From positions 1,816,001 through 1,880,000 of the forward strand of contig NC_016935.1 of assembly GCF_000250655.1 (NCBI RefSeq): a DNA stretch of 64,000 bases. The letters run 5' to 3'. Below the pieces are notes generated by a model. It did no database searches. It was given only the letters and a program-made list of their open reading frames with translations, and was not told the origin of the DNA. The DNA is from Paenibacillus mucilaginosus 3016. GTDB taxonomy: Bacteria; Bacillota; Bacilli; Paenibacillales; NBRC-103111. How positions within the stretch are numbered: the first letter of the stretch is position 1; every line of letters begins with the position of its first letter. Positions 9,368 to 18,780 of this stretch are shown piece by piece. A program made the translations under genes and the position numbers.

Positions 9368-10221
9368 CAAGCAAGGTTACAGACCGAATCGCTACTGCGT
9401 TCTTCTGGGCTTCAGGAGCGGTCATTATCGCCATTCTGGCATGGTTCCTGGTCCGCATCCTGGGTGACGGCCTGCCGATGCTGAGCTGGAATTTCATCAC
9501 GGGCCGACCTTCGGAGATTGATGCCGGAGGCGGCGTCGGACCGCAATTATTTAACTCGTTCTACATTCTGTTCCTGTCGCTGCTGTTCTCCCTGCCGATC
9601 GGGATAGGGGCGGGGATCTACCTCGCGGTCTACGCCAAGAAGAGCGCGTTCACGGACTTCATCCGGGTATCCGTTGAAGCTCTGTCTTCCGTGCCTTCGA
9701 TCGTCTTCGGTCTCTTCGGTTTCCTGCTCTTCGTGAACTGGTTCGGCCTCAAGTATTCGATCATCGGCGGCGCGGCCACCCTGTCGCTGCTGAACCTGCC
9801 GGTCCTTGTACGGGTAACGGAGGAATCGATCCGTTCGGTGCCGGAGTCTTACTGGGAAGCTTCGCTTGCTCTCGGTTCCACCCGCTGGCAGGCGATCCGC
9901 AAGGTGCTTCTGCCTTCCGCCATGCCGAGCCTGATTACGGGCATCACGCTGGTGGCGGGCCGCGCGCTCGGTGAATCGGCGATCCTGATCTATACGGCCG
10001 GCTTGTCCGTATCCCGGATCCTTCCGGACTTCAATCCCCTGGCGATGGGGGAGACGCTCGCTACCCATCTGTGGTACGTGCAGTCCGAAGCGATCGTGCC
10101 GGATGCGAAGCAGATCGCACAGGGCAGCGCAGCGCTGCTGCTCCTCGTGGTTCTTGCCTTTAACCTGCTGATCGGCATACCGAGCCGAATCCTACAGAAA
10201 AAATTGTCCGGAGGGAAATAA
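9364..10221 (+). CDS. pstA: Phosphate ABC transporter permease PstA
   Basis: Second permease subunit, 285 residues with six predicted membrane helices and an EAA loop ([17 protein letters not shown]). It starts within the stop codon of pstC and ends 2 bp before pstB, so the three are one translationally coupled unit under the upstream Pho promoter. Confidence 0.93.
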   Translation: MTSKVTDRIATAFFWASGAVIIAILAWFLVRILGDGLPMLSWNFITGRPSEIDAGGGVGPQLFNSFYILFLSLLFSLPIGIGAGIYLAVYAKKSAFTDFIRVSVEALSSVPSIVFGLFGFLLFVNWFGLKYSIIGGAATLSLLNLPVLVRVTEESIRSVPESYWEASLALGSTRWQAIRKVLLPSAMPSLITGITLVAGRALGESAILIYTAGLSVSRILPDFNPLAMGETLATHLWYVQSEAIVPDAKQIAQGSAALLLLVVLAFNLLIGIPSRILQKKLSGGK

Positions 10222-10223
10222 AC

Positions 10224-10997
10224 ATGGCGGTTGCAGCGGCGACTTCGAATAAAATCAAGGTAGAGCAGTTAAATTTGTATTATGGCGATAATCAGGCCCT
10301 GCAGAACATCGAGCTTGAGATCGGCAAGAACCACATCCAGGCCCTGATCGGCCCGTCCGGCTGCGGCAAGTCGACCTTCCTCCGGACGCTGAACCGGATG
10401 AACGACCTGATCGACAACGTGCGGATTACCGGCAAGATTTATGTGGACGGACAAAATATCTATGACGATGAGACGGATGTCGTGTCCCTGCGCAAGAAGG
10501 TAGGCATGGTCTTCCAGCGGCCGAACCCGTTCCCGATGAGCATCTACGACAACATCGCTTACGGACCGCGCATCCATGGTATCAAGAAAAAATCTGTATT
10601 GGACGGCCTCGTAGAGCGCAGCCTGAAGCAGGCGGCCCTGTGGGATGAAGTCAAGGACCGCCTGAACAAGTCGGCGCTGGGCCTCTCCGGCGGCCAGCAG
10701 CAGCGTCTGTGCATCGCCCGCCTGCTGGCGGTGGAGCCGGACGTCCTGCTCATGGACGAACCGACCTCGGCGCTCGACCCGATCTCGACCCTGAAGGTGG
10801 AAGAACTGACTCAGGAGCTGAAGGAGAAGTATACGATTATCATCGTAACGCACAATATGCAGCAGGCGGCACGGATCTCCGATTACACCTCCTTCTTCCT
10901 GAACGGGATTCTCGTCGAGACCGACAAGACGGATAAGATTTTCACGACTCCTTCGGACCAGCGGACGGAAGATTACATCACGGGACGTTTTGGCTGA
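10224..10997 (+). CDS. pstB: Phosphate ABC transporter ATPase PstB
   Basis: Cytoplasmic ATPase of 257 residues that powers PstCA. Walker [11 protein letters not shown]-loop, signature [15 protein letters not shown], Walker [13 protein letters not shown] and the switch His in VTHNM are all intact. Length is normal for PstB. The ribosome site (GGAGGGAAA) lies at the end of pstA. Confidence 0.95.
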   Translation: MAVAAATSNKIKVEQLNLYYGDNQALQNIELEIGKNHIQALIGPSGCGKSTFLRTLNRMNDLIDNVRITGKIYVDGQNIYDDETDVVSLRKKVGMVFQRPNPFPMSIYDNIAYGPRIHGIKKKSVLDGLVERSLKQAALWDEVKDRLNKSALGLSGGQQQRLCIARLLAVEPDVLLMDEPTSALDPISTLKVEELTQELKEKYTIIIVTHNMQQAARISDYTSFFLNGILVETDKTDKIFTTPSDQRTEDYITGRFG

Positions 10998-11031
10998 GTA
11001 AAGAATCCATTGATACAAAGGAGCGTTGCAA

Positions 11032-11691
11032 GTGGATAACCGGGTGAACTTCCACCAATCCTTAGACAACCTGCAGCAGGATCTTCTCACGATGGGGATT
11101 CAAGTGGAACATCTGATTCATCAGGCGGTGGAATCGCTGTCGAAGCTCGATGAGAACCTCGCGATTCAAACGATCAAGCAGGATGACGCGATCGACGAAA
11201 TGACGGCGAAGATCGAGGAAGATTCCATGCGGCTGATAGCCCTGCAGCAGCCGATGGCCAGCGATCTCCGGGTCATCTCCATGGCGCTGAAGATCGCCAC
11301 GGACCTCGAGCGCATCGCGGATCATGCTGTGGATATCGCGAAGATCACAATCCGGCTGAACGGCCAGGAGCTGGTGAAGCCGCTCGAGGACATCCCGCGG
11401 ATGGCGCAGATGACCCAGGCGATGCTTCGCGAGAGCCTTCTGGCTTACACCGAGCGCAACGTTCACCGGGCGGCATCGCTCGCCGAGAAGGACGACGAGA
11501 TCGACAAGCTGTACGGGGTCGTGGTCAACGATGTCATCGCCCTGATGGGGGATGACCTGGCCCGCAACCGCCAGCTGTCGCAGCTGATGCTTGCCGCGCA
11601 TTTCCTCGAGCGGGTGGCCGACCACTCGACGAATATCGGGGAAGGGGTCATCTTCATGGTGACCGGCAAGCGCAAAGATCTGAATGTCTGA
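11032..11691 (+). CDS. phoU: Phosphate transport regulator PhoU
   Basis: Cytoplasmic regulator of 219 residues made of two three-helix PhoU repeats. Both metal-binding signatures are visible (DLERIADHAVDIA in the first repeat, FLERVADHSTNIGE in the second). PhoU links PstB state to PhoR activity in other bacteria. The start is GTG 11032, 8 bp after AAAGGAG; the in-frame TTG at 11026 is too close to the ribosome site. Last gene of the pst operon, ending in a strong terminator. Confidence 0.93.
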   Translation: MDNRVNFHQSLDNLQQDLLTMGIQVEHLIHQAVESLSKLDENLAIQTIKQDDAIDEMTAKIEEDSMRLIALQQPMASDLRVISMALKIATDLERIADHAVDIAKITIRLNGQELVKPLEDIPRMAQMTQAMLRESLLAYTERNVHRAASLAEKDDEIDKLYGVVVNDVIALMGDDLARNRQLSQLMLAAHFLERVADHSTNIGEGVIFMVTGKRKDLNV

Positions 11692-11728
11692 TCTTAAGTA
11701 ACACACGGGAATACACGGCATAAGAAGG

Positions 11729-11769
11729 ACAAAGCCTGCAATGCTCTCCGGAGCATGCAGGCTTTGTTT
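11729..11769. terminator. Terminator between phoU and the HAD gene
   Basis: Long stem with one bulge (AAAGCCTGC...GCAGGCTTT, inner ATGCTC/GAGCAT), with a T-rich tail on the plus strand. It also lies at the end of the convergent HAD gene. Confidence 0.8.
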
Positions 11770-11797
11770 CGTTCTCGTCAGAGCAGATTCGGAAGCC

Positions 11798-12562
11798 TCA
11801 GGGGAACAAGTCGGTGAGCTGGCCGAGCTCCCGGATCAGGACGACCCGGCGCTTGCCGAGCCGCTGTTCGGAGACCGTCCGCGCCCCTGCCGCGGTTGGA
11901 TGGACCCCGGGATTCAGCCAGACGGCGTCCATCCCGGCCTTGACCGCTCCGCAGACATCATGCTTCCAGGAGTTGCCGACCATGACGGCCTGCCGGGGCG
12001 GGACGCCGAGCGCCTGAAGCGCCGAGCGGAATAGGGAAGAGGCCGGTTTCTTCTCGGCGGGCCTGGATGCGGTGAAGATCCGCTCCTCGGGGAAGTAGCC
12101 GGTGAGGCCGAAGCGCCCGAGCATCAGCAGCACCTCGCTGCGGGGGCTGTTCGAGATGATCGCAAGCCGGTGGGTCTGCGACAGCTTCTCGAGGATCTCG
12201 GGGGTGCGGGGCATGAGCGTCTTCGCACCGACCTGCTGGCGCCGCAGCTCTTCCATGAAACTGCGGGCGAGGCCGGTGGAGATAGGGACGCCGAGCTCCA
12301 GCAGCGCTTCCCGCAGGCACTGCTGCTGCAGCTCATCGAGCTGCTTGAAGGTGGTCCGCGCTTTCTTGCGCTGCTGCCACCGGGTGATATAGGCCGCCCA
12401 GAGGGTCTCCTGGCTTGGTGTTTGTTCCTGCAGCCAACGGGCGGTATAGTCCTGCCATACCCCCCGGAAGCTTTGTTCGAAGCTCAATCCCTGCTGTACG
12501 AGCGTTTGGTTGACGTCGAAGCATACCGCCGTTTTGCCGTTCATGCGCGCTGCTTCTTTCAT
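11798..12562 (-). CDS. HAD-superfamily hydrolase
   Basis: Cytoplasmic hydrolase of 254 residues with a helical cap inserted after motif I. Motif I reads FDVNQT, so the nucleophile Asp (about 16) is present but the usual second Asp is Asn. Motif II is the ISNSPRS region. Motif III/IV shows the Lys of AEKKP and the GNSWKHDV stretch. Haloacid dehalogenases and phosphonatases also lack the second Asp, so the substrate may not be an ordinary phosphate ester. The start at 12562 has GGAGGGACTC upstream. It stands alone between phoU (convergent) and polA (divergent). Confidence 0.8.
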   Translation of the reverse strand: MKEAARMNGKTAVCFDVNQTLVQQGLSFEQSFRGVWQDYTARWLQEQTPSQETLWAAYITRWQQRKKARTTFKQLDELQQQCLREALLELGVPISTGLARSFMEELRRQQVGAKTLMPRTPEILEKLSQTHRLAIISNSPRSEVLLMLGRFGLTGYFPEERIFTASRPAEKKPASSLFRSALQALGVPPRQAVMVGNSWKHDVCGAVKAGMDAVWLNPGVHPTAAGARTVSEQRLGKRRVVLIRELGQLTDLFP

Positions 12563-12604
12563 GAGTCCCTCCGATCTTCGCTTGCCCGGAAGCGACTTCG
12601 TTCC

Positions 12605-12648
12605 ACTTCCCCCGGTAAAGCCAGGAGGCTTGCAGGGGAAGTCTTTTT
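12605..12648 (+). terminator. Orphan intrinsic terminator upstream of polA
   Basis: Two-part stem: ACTTCCCC pairs with GGGGAAGT and the inner AAGCC with GGCTT (loop AGGA), followed by CTTTTT. No plus-strand gene ends here, since the neighbouring HAD gene runs the other way. It may be a leader attenuator for polA or an insulator. Confidence 0.55.
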
Positions 12649-12752
12649 CCTATGTTTATGCGGCGGGAACGGCGGTCACCCCATGGACCGGCACGATCCG
12701 CGATGTTTTTTTATTGCGCCGTCCTATGCTATCATGTAAGGAGCAGAGTTAG

Positions 12753-15464
12753 ATGAATGGGGTGCTTCTTTTGTCCAAATTGGTGCTGATCGACGGCAAC
12801 AACATAGCGTACCGCGCGTTTTTTGCGCTGCCGCTGCTTAGCAATTCGAAGGGACTGCATACCAATGCGATCCTTGGTTTTACACAGATGCTGCTGAGGC
12901 TCATCCAAGAAGAGAAACCGACGCATTTTCTCGTGGCGTTCGACGCAGGGAAGGCGACGTTCCGACATAGCAATTATGCCGATTACAAGGGCGGCCGGGA
13001 GAAGACGCCGGGGGAGCTCTCCGAGCAGTTCCCTGTATTGAAAGAACTGCTGGAGAGCTTCGGGATCAAGCAGTTCCAGCTCGAGGGCTATGAAGCGGAC
13101 GATATTATCGGGACGCTGACCCGCATTGCCGATGAGAAGAACGATATGGACGTTCTCGTCGTGACCGGGGACAAGGATATGCTGCAGCTTGCCTCCGACC
13201 GCGTCTCGATCGCGCTCTCCCGCAAGGGCATCTCCGAAGTGGAGCTGCATGATCCGGCTTATATCGGGGAGAAGTACGGCCTGAAGCCGCTTCAGATCAT
13301 CGATCTCAAAGGGCTCATGGGCGACGCCTCCGACAACATTCCGGGGATTCCGGGGGTAGGGGAGAAGACGGCGCTGAAGCTCCTTCATGAATACGGCTCG
13401 CTCGAGAATGTGCTCGAGAACGCTTCTTCCATCAAAGGAAAGCTTGGCGAGAAGGTGGCCGCGCATGTGGAGGATGCGAAGATGAGCAAGGATCTCGCGA
13501 CGATCTACCGCGAAGTGCCGCTGGAGATGACGTGGGACGAGCTTGCTTACAGCGGCTATGACGATGATGCGCTGGCAGAGAAGCTGCGGAAGCTGGAGTT
13601 CAAGCAAATCCTGGAGCGGCTTGGTCTGTCCGGTGCCGGACTGGCGGCCGAAGGTGAAGGCGCACAGGCGGCCGTGGCGGTGGAATCGGTTCTCGTGGGA
13701 CCGGATCAGGTGAACGCGCTGGTTCAGGCGCTGCCCCGCGTGAAGGCGCTGCATGTCGAGGTTATCGGAGAGAATCCCCACGTCGGCGAAGTGCTGGGAG
13801 CGGCCTTCCTGGTGGAGGGCGAGCCGGACGGGGAGGAGGAAGCGGCCCCGACGGCATACTATGTGCCGTTCTCTCTCCTGAAGGACGAGGCCGCCGCCGA
13901 AGTAAGAGCCTGGCTGGAGTCGGAGGACAAGTCCGTCTCGATCTACGATGTCCACAAGGCGTCCGTCGCCTTGTCCTGGCAGGGCGTAGAGCTGAGAGGC
14001 GTGAGCTTCGACGTGCTGCTTGCCGGGTACCTGCTCGACCCGACGGATACGACTCTGACCCTGAGCGGCTTGACGTCCCGTTACGGCATGCCCGCGCTGA
14101 AGAGCGACGAGGACGTCTTCGGCAAGGGCGCGAAGTTCAAGCTGCCGAGCGACGGAGCCGTCAGCGACTTCCTGTGCGACAAGGCGGCTGCGGTGTACCG
14201 CTTGACAGCGAAGCTGCAGGAGGAGCTGGAGAAGAGCGAGATGCAGAAGCTTTTCCACGAGCTGGAGCTGCCGCTGGCCACCGTGCTGGCGAACATGGAG
14301 CGCAAGGGCATCAAGGTCGATGTCGAAGAGCTCAAGGCCTACGGGGCCGAGCTCTCCGGCCGGCTGGAGAGCATTATGGCGGCGATCTACGACTCGGCCG
14401 GCATGGAGTTCAACATCAATTCGCCGAAGCAGCTCGGTGAGGTGCTCTTCGAGAAGCTGCAGCTGCCGGTAGTCAAGAAGACGAAGACCGGATATTCGAC
14501 CGATGCCGAGGTGCTCGAGAAGCTGGAGCCGTTCCACCCGGTGGTCGGCCATATCCTGAACTACCGCACGCTGTCCAAGCTCCAGTCGACCTACGTCGAA
14601 GGGCTGCTTAAGGAGGTGCGGCAGGATACGGGCAAGGTGCACACCTACTACCGGCAGACGATCGCGGCTACGGGACGCCTCAGCTCCCAGTACCCGAACC
14701 TGCAGAATATCCCGATCCGGCTGGAGGAAGGCCGCAAGATCCGTAAGGTCTTCGTGCCTTCCCAGCCGGGCTGGCGCATCCTGACGGCGGACTACTCCCA
14801 GATCGAGCTGCGCGTGCTTGCCCACATCTCGCAGGATGAACGGCTGATGGAAGCCTTCCGCGAGGATATGGACGTGCACACGAAGACGGCGATGGACGTG
14901 TTCGGCGTGTCCGAGGACGCGGTGGATGCCAACATGCGCCGCCAAGCCAAGGCGGTTAACTTTGGGATCGTCTACGGCATCAGCGACTATGGCTTGTCCC
15001 AGAACCTGAATATCACCCGGAAGGATGCGGGGAGGTTCATCGAGCAGTATTTTGCCGTGTTCGGCGGGGTACGCAAATATATGGATGATATCGTGAAAAA
15101 GGCGCGCGACGACGGCTACGTGACGACGCTGCTCCAGCGGCGCAGGTATCTGCCGGAGATCAAGGCGTCGAACTTCAATCTCCGCTCCTTCGCGGAGCGT
15201 ACGGCCATGAATACGCCGATCCAGGGAACGGCCGCGGATATCATCAAGCTGGCGATGGTCCAGCTGGAAGAACGCATGGAGCGCGAAGGCGTCAAGAGCC
15301 GGCTGCTGCTCCAGGTGCATGACGAACTTGTACTCGAGGTGCCGGAGGAAGAGCTCGAGACCATGAAGGCCATGGTCGCCGATGTGATGGAGAATGCCCT
15401 GAAGCTCGATGTGCCGCTGAAGGTCGACGTGGACTCCGGGGAGAACTGGTACGAGGCGAAGTAA
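12753..15464 (+). CDS. polA: DNA polymerase I
   Basis: Repair and Okazaki-fragment polymerase of 903 residues. An N-terminal 5'-3' exonuclease domain (about 1-290) has DGNNIAYRAF, GDKDMLQL and GVGEKTALK. The middle 3'-5' exonuclease-like domain (about 310-490) lacks the clear DxE motif, as usual for Bacillus-type enzymes, so proofreading is probably absent. The C-terminal palm/fingers domain has motif A DYSQIELR, motif B RRQAKAVNFGIVYG and motif C VHDELVLEV. AAGGAG is 8 bp before ATG 12753. First gene of the polA-mutM-ytaF-coaE group. Confidence 0.97.
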   Translation: MNGVLLLSKLVLIDGNNIAYRAFFALPLLSNSKGLHTNAILGFTQMLLRLIQEEKPTHFLVAFDAGKATFRHSNYADYKGGREKTPGELSEQFPVLKELLESFGIKQFQLEGYEADDIIGTLTRIADEKNDMDVLVVTGDKDMLQLASDRVSIALSRKGISEVELHDPAYIGEKYGLKPLQIIDLKGLMGDASDNIPGIPGVGEKTALKLLHEYGSLENVLENASSIKGKLGEKVAAHVEDAKMSKDLATIYREVPLEMTWDELAYSGYDDDALAEKLRKLEFKQILERLGLSGAGLAAEGEGAQAAVAVESVLVGPDQVNALVQALPRVKALHVEVIGENPHVGEVLGAAFLVEGEPDGEEEAAPTAYYVPFSLLKDEAAAEVRAWLESEDKSVSIYDVHKASVALSWQGVELRGVSFDVLLAGYLLDPTDTTLTLSGLTSRYGMPALKSDEDVFGKGAKFKLPSDGAVSDFLCDKAAAVYRLTAKLQEELEKSEMQKLFHELELPLATVLANMERKGIKVDVEELKAYGAELSGRLESIMAAIYDSAGMEFNINSPKQLGEVLFEKLQLPVVKKTKTGYSTDAEVLEKLEPFHPVVGHILNYRTLSKLQSTYVEGLLKEVRQDTGKVHTYYRQTIAATGRLSSQYPNLQNIPIRLEEGRKIRKVFVPSQPGWRILTADYSQIELRVLAHISQDERLMEAFREDMDVHTKTAMDVFGVSEDAVDANMRRQAKAVNFGIVYGISDYGLSQNLNITRKDAGRFIEQYFAVFGGVRKYMDDIVKKARDDGYVTTLLQRRRYLPEIKASNFNLRSFAERTAMNTPIQGTAADIIKLAMVQLEERMEREGVKSRLLLQVHDELVLEVPEEELETMKAMVADVMENALKLDVPLKVDVDSGENWYEAK

Positions 15465-15482
15465 CAGGGAGGGAAAGACAGC

Positions 15483-16326
15483 ATGCCGGAACTGCCGGAG
15501 GTAGAAACGGTCCGCAGGACGCTGAACGTCCTCGTGGCCGGCAAGACGATCGAGCGGGTGTCGGTACACCTGGCGCGGATTATCCAGCACCCGGATGACA
15601 TCGAGACGTTCAAGGCTCTTCTTGAAGGCGAGACGATTCAGGAGGTGGAGCGCAGGGGCAAATTCCTGCGCATCCATACGGACCGCTTCACGCTCGTCTC
15701 CCATCTGCGGATGGAAGGACGCTACGGGGTTTATGAAGCGGATGACCCTTTGGAGCTGCATACGCATGTCGTGTTTCATTTTACGGACGGCACGGAGCTC
15801 CGGTATAAGGATGTGCGCCAGTTCGGCACGATGCATATCTACGAACGGGGGCGGGACCTGGAGGAGAAGCCGCTGAAGAAGCTGGGGCTCGAGCCTCTGG
15901 ACGAGGCGTTCACCTTCGAAGCGTTCCGCAGCCGGATCGCCGGCCGGAAGACGAAGATCAAGCCGCTGCTGCTCAATCAGGAATATATCGTCGGAATCGG
16001 GAATATTTATGTGGATGAATCCCTCTTCCTGGCAGGCATTCACCCTGAGCGGGAAGCGGACACGCTGACGAAAGCGGAGATGATTCGGCTCCACCAGGCC
16101 ATCATCCAGACGCTTACCGATGCGGTGGAGGCCGGCGGGTCGTCCATCAAGTCGTTCGTCAACGGCCAGGGGGAGATGGGTATGTTCCAGCACAGCTTCC
16201 GCGTGTACGGCCGCAAGAACCGAACCGTGCCCGAACTGCGGACACGCCATCGAGAAGACGGTGGTCGGAGGCCGCGGCACGCATACGTGTCCGAAGTGCC
16301 AGAAGATGAAACGCATGCGCAGTTAG
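15483..16326 (+). pseudogene. mutM: Formamidopyrimidine-DNA glycosylase, frameshifted before the zinc finger
   Basis: Base-excision repair glycosylase for 8-oxoguanine. Starts MPELPEVETVRR, with the catalytic N-terminal Pro, the PELPE motif and the helix-two-turn-helix region (QEYIVGIGNIYVDE) intact. At about 16220 the frame changes. The normal C-terminus with the zinc-finger cysteines ([10 protein letters not shown]...[10 protein letters not shown]) is in the +1 frame and stops at 16326, while the original frame runs on to 16403 with unrelated sequence. One extra C in AAGAACCGAACC explains it. Restored length is about 280 residues, normal for MutM. AGGGAGGG precedes the ATG. Confidence 0.88.
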
Positions 16327-16469
16327 CGTATAAGCCAGGCAGGCCCCGCGGGGAATGCACACCCCGCCCAGGACTCCCATATAGTAAGGGTGAGACGTCC
16401 TAATGCTGCTCGGGCTTGATATTCTACAGCCCCTCAGGCGTCATTCAACCCTTGAGGGAGGATTACGAT

Positions 16470-17150
16470 ATGCTGCCTGGTATCTCACTGCTGCTGCTTG
16501 CACTGGCCGTTTCTTTGGACGGTTTCGGGGTCGGCGTCACCTACGGCCTGCGCCGGATCCGCATTCCTCTTCTGTCGATCGTTATTATAGCAGCCTGCTC
16601 CGGAGGCATCATCTATGCTTCGATGGGGCTCGGCGTTCTGCTCCGGGGCTTCCTGAACCCGTCAGGGGCAAAGCTGATCGGAGCGCTGATCATGATCGGA
16701 ATCGGCATCTGGGCGCTGGTGCAGATGATGACACAGCGTGACGAAGAGGATCCGGGTTCCGGCGAGGAGAAGCCTGCGGTTTCCGCGGCGGGAACGCCCG
16801 TATCGGCGAGGGAGATTCTGTACATCGAGCTCAAGCGGTTCGGCCTTGTGATCCAGATTCTGCGGACGCCGCAGGCGGCGGATGTGGACCGTTCCGGCAA
16901 CATCTCCGCCTATGAGGCCACCCTGCTCGGCGTGGCGCTGTCGCTGGATGCCTTCGGGGCGGGGGTGGGAGCTGCGCTGCTCGGATTCACGCCTTGGCTT
17001 ACGGCGGCGGTGATTGCCCTGGCCAGCGGGACCTTCCTGGCCATCGGACTGCGGATCGGATACCGGTACGCCGGCCTGCCGTGGATCCGCAAACTTGCGG
17101 TGCTGCCCGGATTTGTTTTGATTGTGATGGGCATCATGAAATTGTTGTAG
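16470..17150 (+). CDS. ytaF: Sporulation membrane protein YtaF
   Basis: Integral membrane protein of 226 residues with about six hydrophobic helices in two half-repeats (each with LALAVSLDGFGVG / LGVALSLDAFGAGVGAAL-type sequence). This is the MntP/YtaF fold, with conserved Asp residues in helices 1 and 4. A charged, Ser/Gly-rich loop of about 60 residues separates the halves. The start is ATG 16470, after GAGGGAGG; upstream in-frame codons lack a ribosome site. In Bacillus the gene sits in the same polA-mutM-ytaF-coaE order. Molecular function in sporulation not established. Confidence 0.88.
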   Translation: MLPGISLLLLALAVSLDGFGVGVTYGLRRIRIPLLSIVIIAACSGGIIYASMGLGVLLRGFLNPSGAKLIGALIMIGIGIWALVQMMTQRDEEDPGSGEEKPAVSAAGTPVSAREILYIELKRFGLVIQILRTPQAADVDRSGNISAYEATLLGVALSLDAFGAGVGAALLGFTPWLTAAVIALASGTFLAIGLRIGYRYAGLPWIRKLAVLPGFVLIVMGIMKLL

Positions 17151-17186
17151 CACTACTTCATACTTCTTACACATAGGGGAATGCGC

Positions 17187-17783
17187 ATGAATATCGGATT
17201 AACCGGGGGGATCGCCTGCGGAAAAAGTACAGTAGCCGACATGCTCGTCCGCCGGGGTGCACTGCTCGTCGATGCGGACCGGATTGCCCGGGAGGTCGTC
17301 ATGCCCGGCACTCCGGTACTCGCCCAGGTGATCGCGCGCTTCGGTGAGGATCTGCTGCTGCCGGACGGCTCGCTGCACCGCAAGAAGCTTGGCGAGCGCG
17401 TCTTCGGCAATCCGGAGGCGCTGAAGGATCTCGAAGGGCTGCTGCATCCGCCCATCCGGGCGGCGATGCGGGAGCGGATGCGGACCCTTGAGGCGCAGCA
17501 TCCGGACAAGCTGGTCGTCGTGGACGTGCCGCTGCTGTACGAGTCGGGGCTTCAGGAGCAGTATGAGCAGGTCATGGTCGTATATGTGCCCAGGGCCGTT
17601 CAGCTCCAGCGTCTGATGAAGCGCGACGGTATCGATGAAGAGGCTGCAGTCCGCAGGCTGCAGGCCCAGTGGGATATCGAGGAGAAGCGGCGTCTGGCCG
17701 ATGTCCTCATTGACAATTCCGGCACGCTGGAAGAGACGGAGCTGCAGGTGCAGCGGTTCTGGGATGAGAGGGGACTCTCATGA
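17187..17783 (+). CDS. coaE: Dephospho-CoA kinase
   Basis: Last enzyme of coenzyme A synthesis, phosphorylating the ribose 3'-OH of dephospho-CoA. 198 residues, with the P-loop GLTGGIACGKST at the N-terminus and the DVPLLYE substrate motif near 114-120. I prefer ATG 17187 (AGGGG 7 bp upstream) over ATG 17181. The gene overlaps the following transglycosylase gene by 4 bp. Confidence 0.93.
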   Translation: MNIGLTGGIACGKSTVADMLVRRGALLVDADRIAREVVMPGTPVLAQVIARFGEDLLLPDGSLHRKKLGERVFGNPEALKDLEGLLHPPIRAAMRERMRTLEAQHPDKLVVVDVPLLYESGLQEQYEQVMVVYVPRAVQLQRLMKRDGIDEEAAVRRLQAQWDIEEKRRLADVLIDNSGTLEETELQVQRFWDERGLS

Positions 17784-18334
17784 CCTTTTGGCGAAAAAAG
17801 AGGGTGTTTGCCCTCCTGCTGATCACCTTTGTCCTCTTCTTGTTTCTCAGCAGTTCGCGGATGCTCTATCCGATCCGCTATCAGGAGGAAATACGCCAAA
17901 ATGCAGCCAAATATGAACTCGATCCTTATCTGATTGCCGCCGTCATCCGGGTGGAGTCGAACTACAAGGTGGACGAGCAGTCCAACAAGGGCGCCTACGG
18001 GCTGATGCAGCTCATGCCCGATACGTCAGGGTGGATCATCGATAAGGCCGAACTGCCGGAAGGCTACAAGAACCGTCTCGTCGAACCCCAGATCAGCATC
18101 GAGCTGGGCGCGTGGTACCTGAGCTGGATGAGGAAGCAGTTCGCCGGCAACATGGTAGCCGTTGTGGCCGGCTATAATGCCGGCCACGGCAAAGTCAGCC
18201 GGTGGCTCGAGGAGAAGGAATGGGACGGCACGATGGAAGGTGTGGAGAACATTCCATACGGCGAGACCCGGCACTATGTACAGAGGGTGCTGTATTATTA
18301 TCACAAATACCAGAAGCTGTATGGCGAAGGGTGA
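17780..18334 (+). CDS. Lytic transglycosylase (SLT domain), membrane-anchored
   Basis: Peptidoglycan lytic transglycosylase of 184 residues. A basic N-terminus and one membrane segment (about 9-28) place the catalytic domain outside the cytoplasm. The SLT motifs are intact: catalytic Glu in RVESNY, GAYGLMQLMPDT, and AGYNAGHGKV. It starts inside the coaE stop codon (ATGA). The same pairing occurs in related Bacillales; a role in cell wall or cortex remodelling is inferred, not shown. Confidence 0.9.
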   Translation: MTFWRKKRVFALLLITFVLFLFLSSSRMLYPIRYQEEIRQNAAKYELDPYLIAAVIRVESNYKVDEQSNKGAYGLMQLMPDTSGWIIDKAELPEGYKNRLVEPQISIELGAWYLSWMRKQFAGNMVAVVAGYNAGHGKVSRWLEEKEWDGTMEGVENIPYGETRHYVQRVLYYYHKYQKLYGEG

Positions 18335-18389
18335 GGTAAGATGCTTCCTTAACGGATGCAGGCCCTCCTGCCGCTTCCGGGAATAAGGA

Positions 18390-18434
18390 AAGGAGTACCG
18401 GACAAGGCTTCCCGGGAAGCGTCCGATACTCCTT
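18390..18434. terminator. Bidirectional hairpin between transglycosylase and SASP genes
   Basis: AAGGAGTACCGGAC pairs with GTCCGATACTCCTT (one mismatch) around an inner perfect GCTTCCCGGGAAGC hairpin. The T-tract on the plus side is imperfect. Confidence 0.6.
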
Positions 18435-18456
18435 GCTTATTCTTTAAAACGTGTTA

Positions 18457-18681
18457 TTATTTGAATTGACCGGCAAGCGACTGCTCAGCGATTTGTACCA
18501 GGCGGCGAGTAATGTGACCACCGATAGCACCAGTATCACGAGTAGCCATGTTACCGTAGTAACCGTCTTGCGGAATGGCGATACCCAGTTCCTGAGCTAC
18601 TTCGTATTTCAGTTGATCCAACGCTGCGTTTGCTTGAGGCACTACCAATACATTGCTGCTGCGGGATTGTCCTGCACCCAT
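18457..18681 (-). CDS. Alpha/beta-type small acid-soluble spore protein
   Basis: Spore core DNA-binding protein of 74 residues that saturates and protects spore DNA. It carries both family motifs: KYEVAQELGI with the GPR protease cleavage context, and GAIGGHITRRLVQIAE. The ribosome site is a perfect AAGGAGGTG. It lies convergent to the transglycosylase gene and divergent from nrdR, with its own sporulation-type promoter. Its presence shows the host forms endospores. Confidence 0.95.
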   Translation of the reverse strand: MGAGQSRSSNVLVVPQANAALDQLKYEVAQELGIAIPQDGYYGNMATRDTGAIGGHITRRLVQIAEQSLAGQFK

Positions 18682-18711
18682 GTCTGTTCACCTCCTTGTC
18701 GTTGGTAACAC

Positions 18712-18741
18712 TATTATGCGGCGGTTGCCCGAAGTTCATGA
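18712..18741 (-). promoter_or_regulatory. Candidate sigma-F/G promoter of the SASP gene
   Basis: On the minus strand TCATG is followed, 18 bp later, by CATAATA, 31 bp before the start codon. The -10 fits the forespore consensus CATNHTA and the -35 matches four of five positions of GHATR. Confidence 0.5.
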
Positions 18742-18780
18742 GCGGAAGCTTGTGGTAATTATCCGAAAGGAAGCTATGCG

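Noticed and set aside
12732..16316. Minus-strand frame of 1194 codons opposite polA and mutM
   Set aside because: A long antisense frame caused by high GC and codon bias; no ribosome site or recognisable domain.
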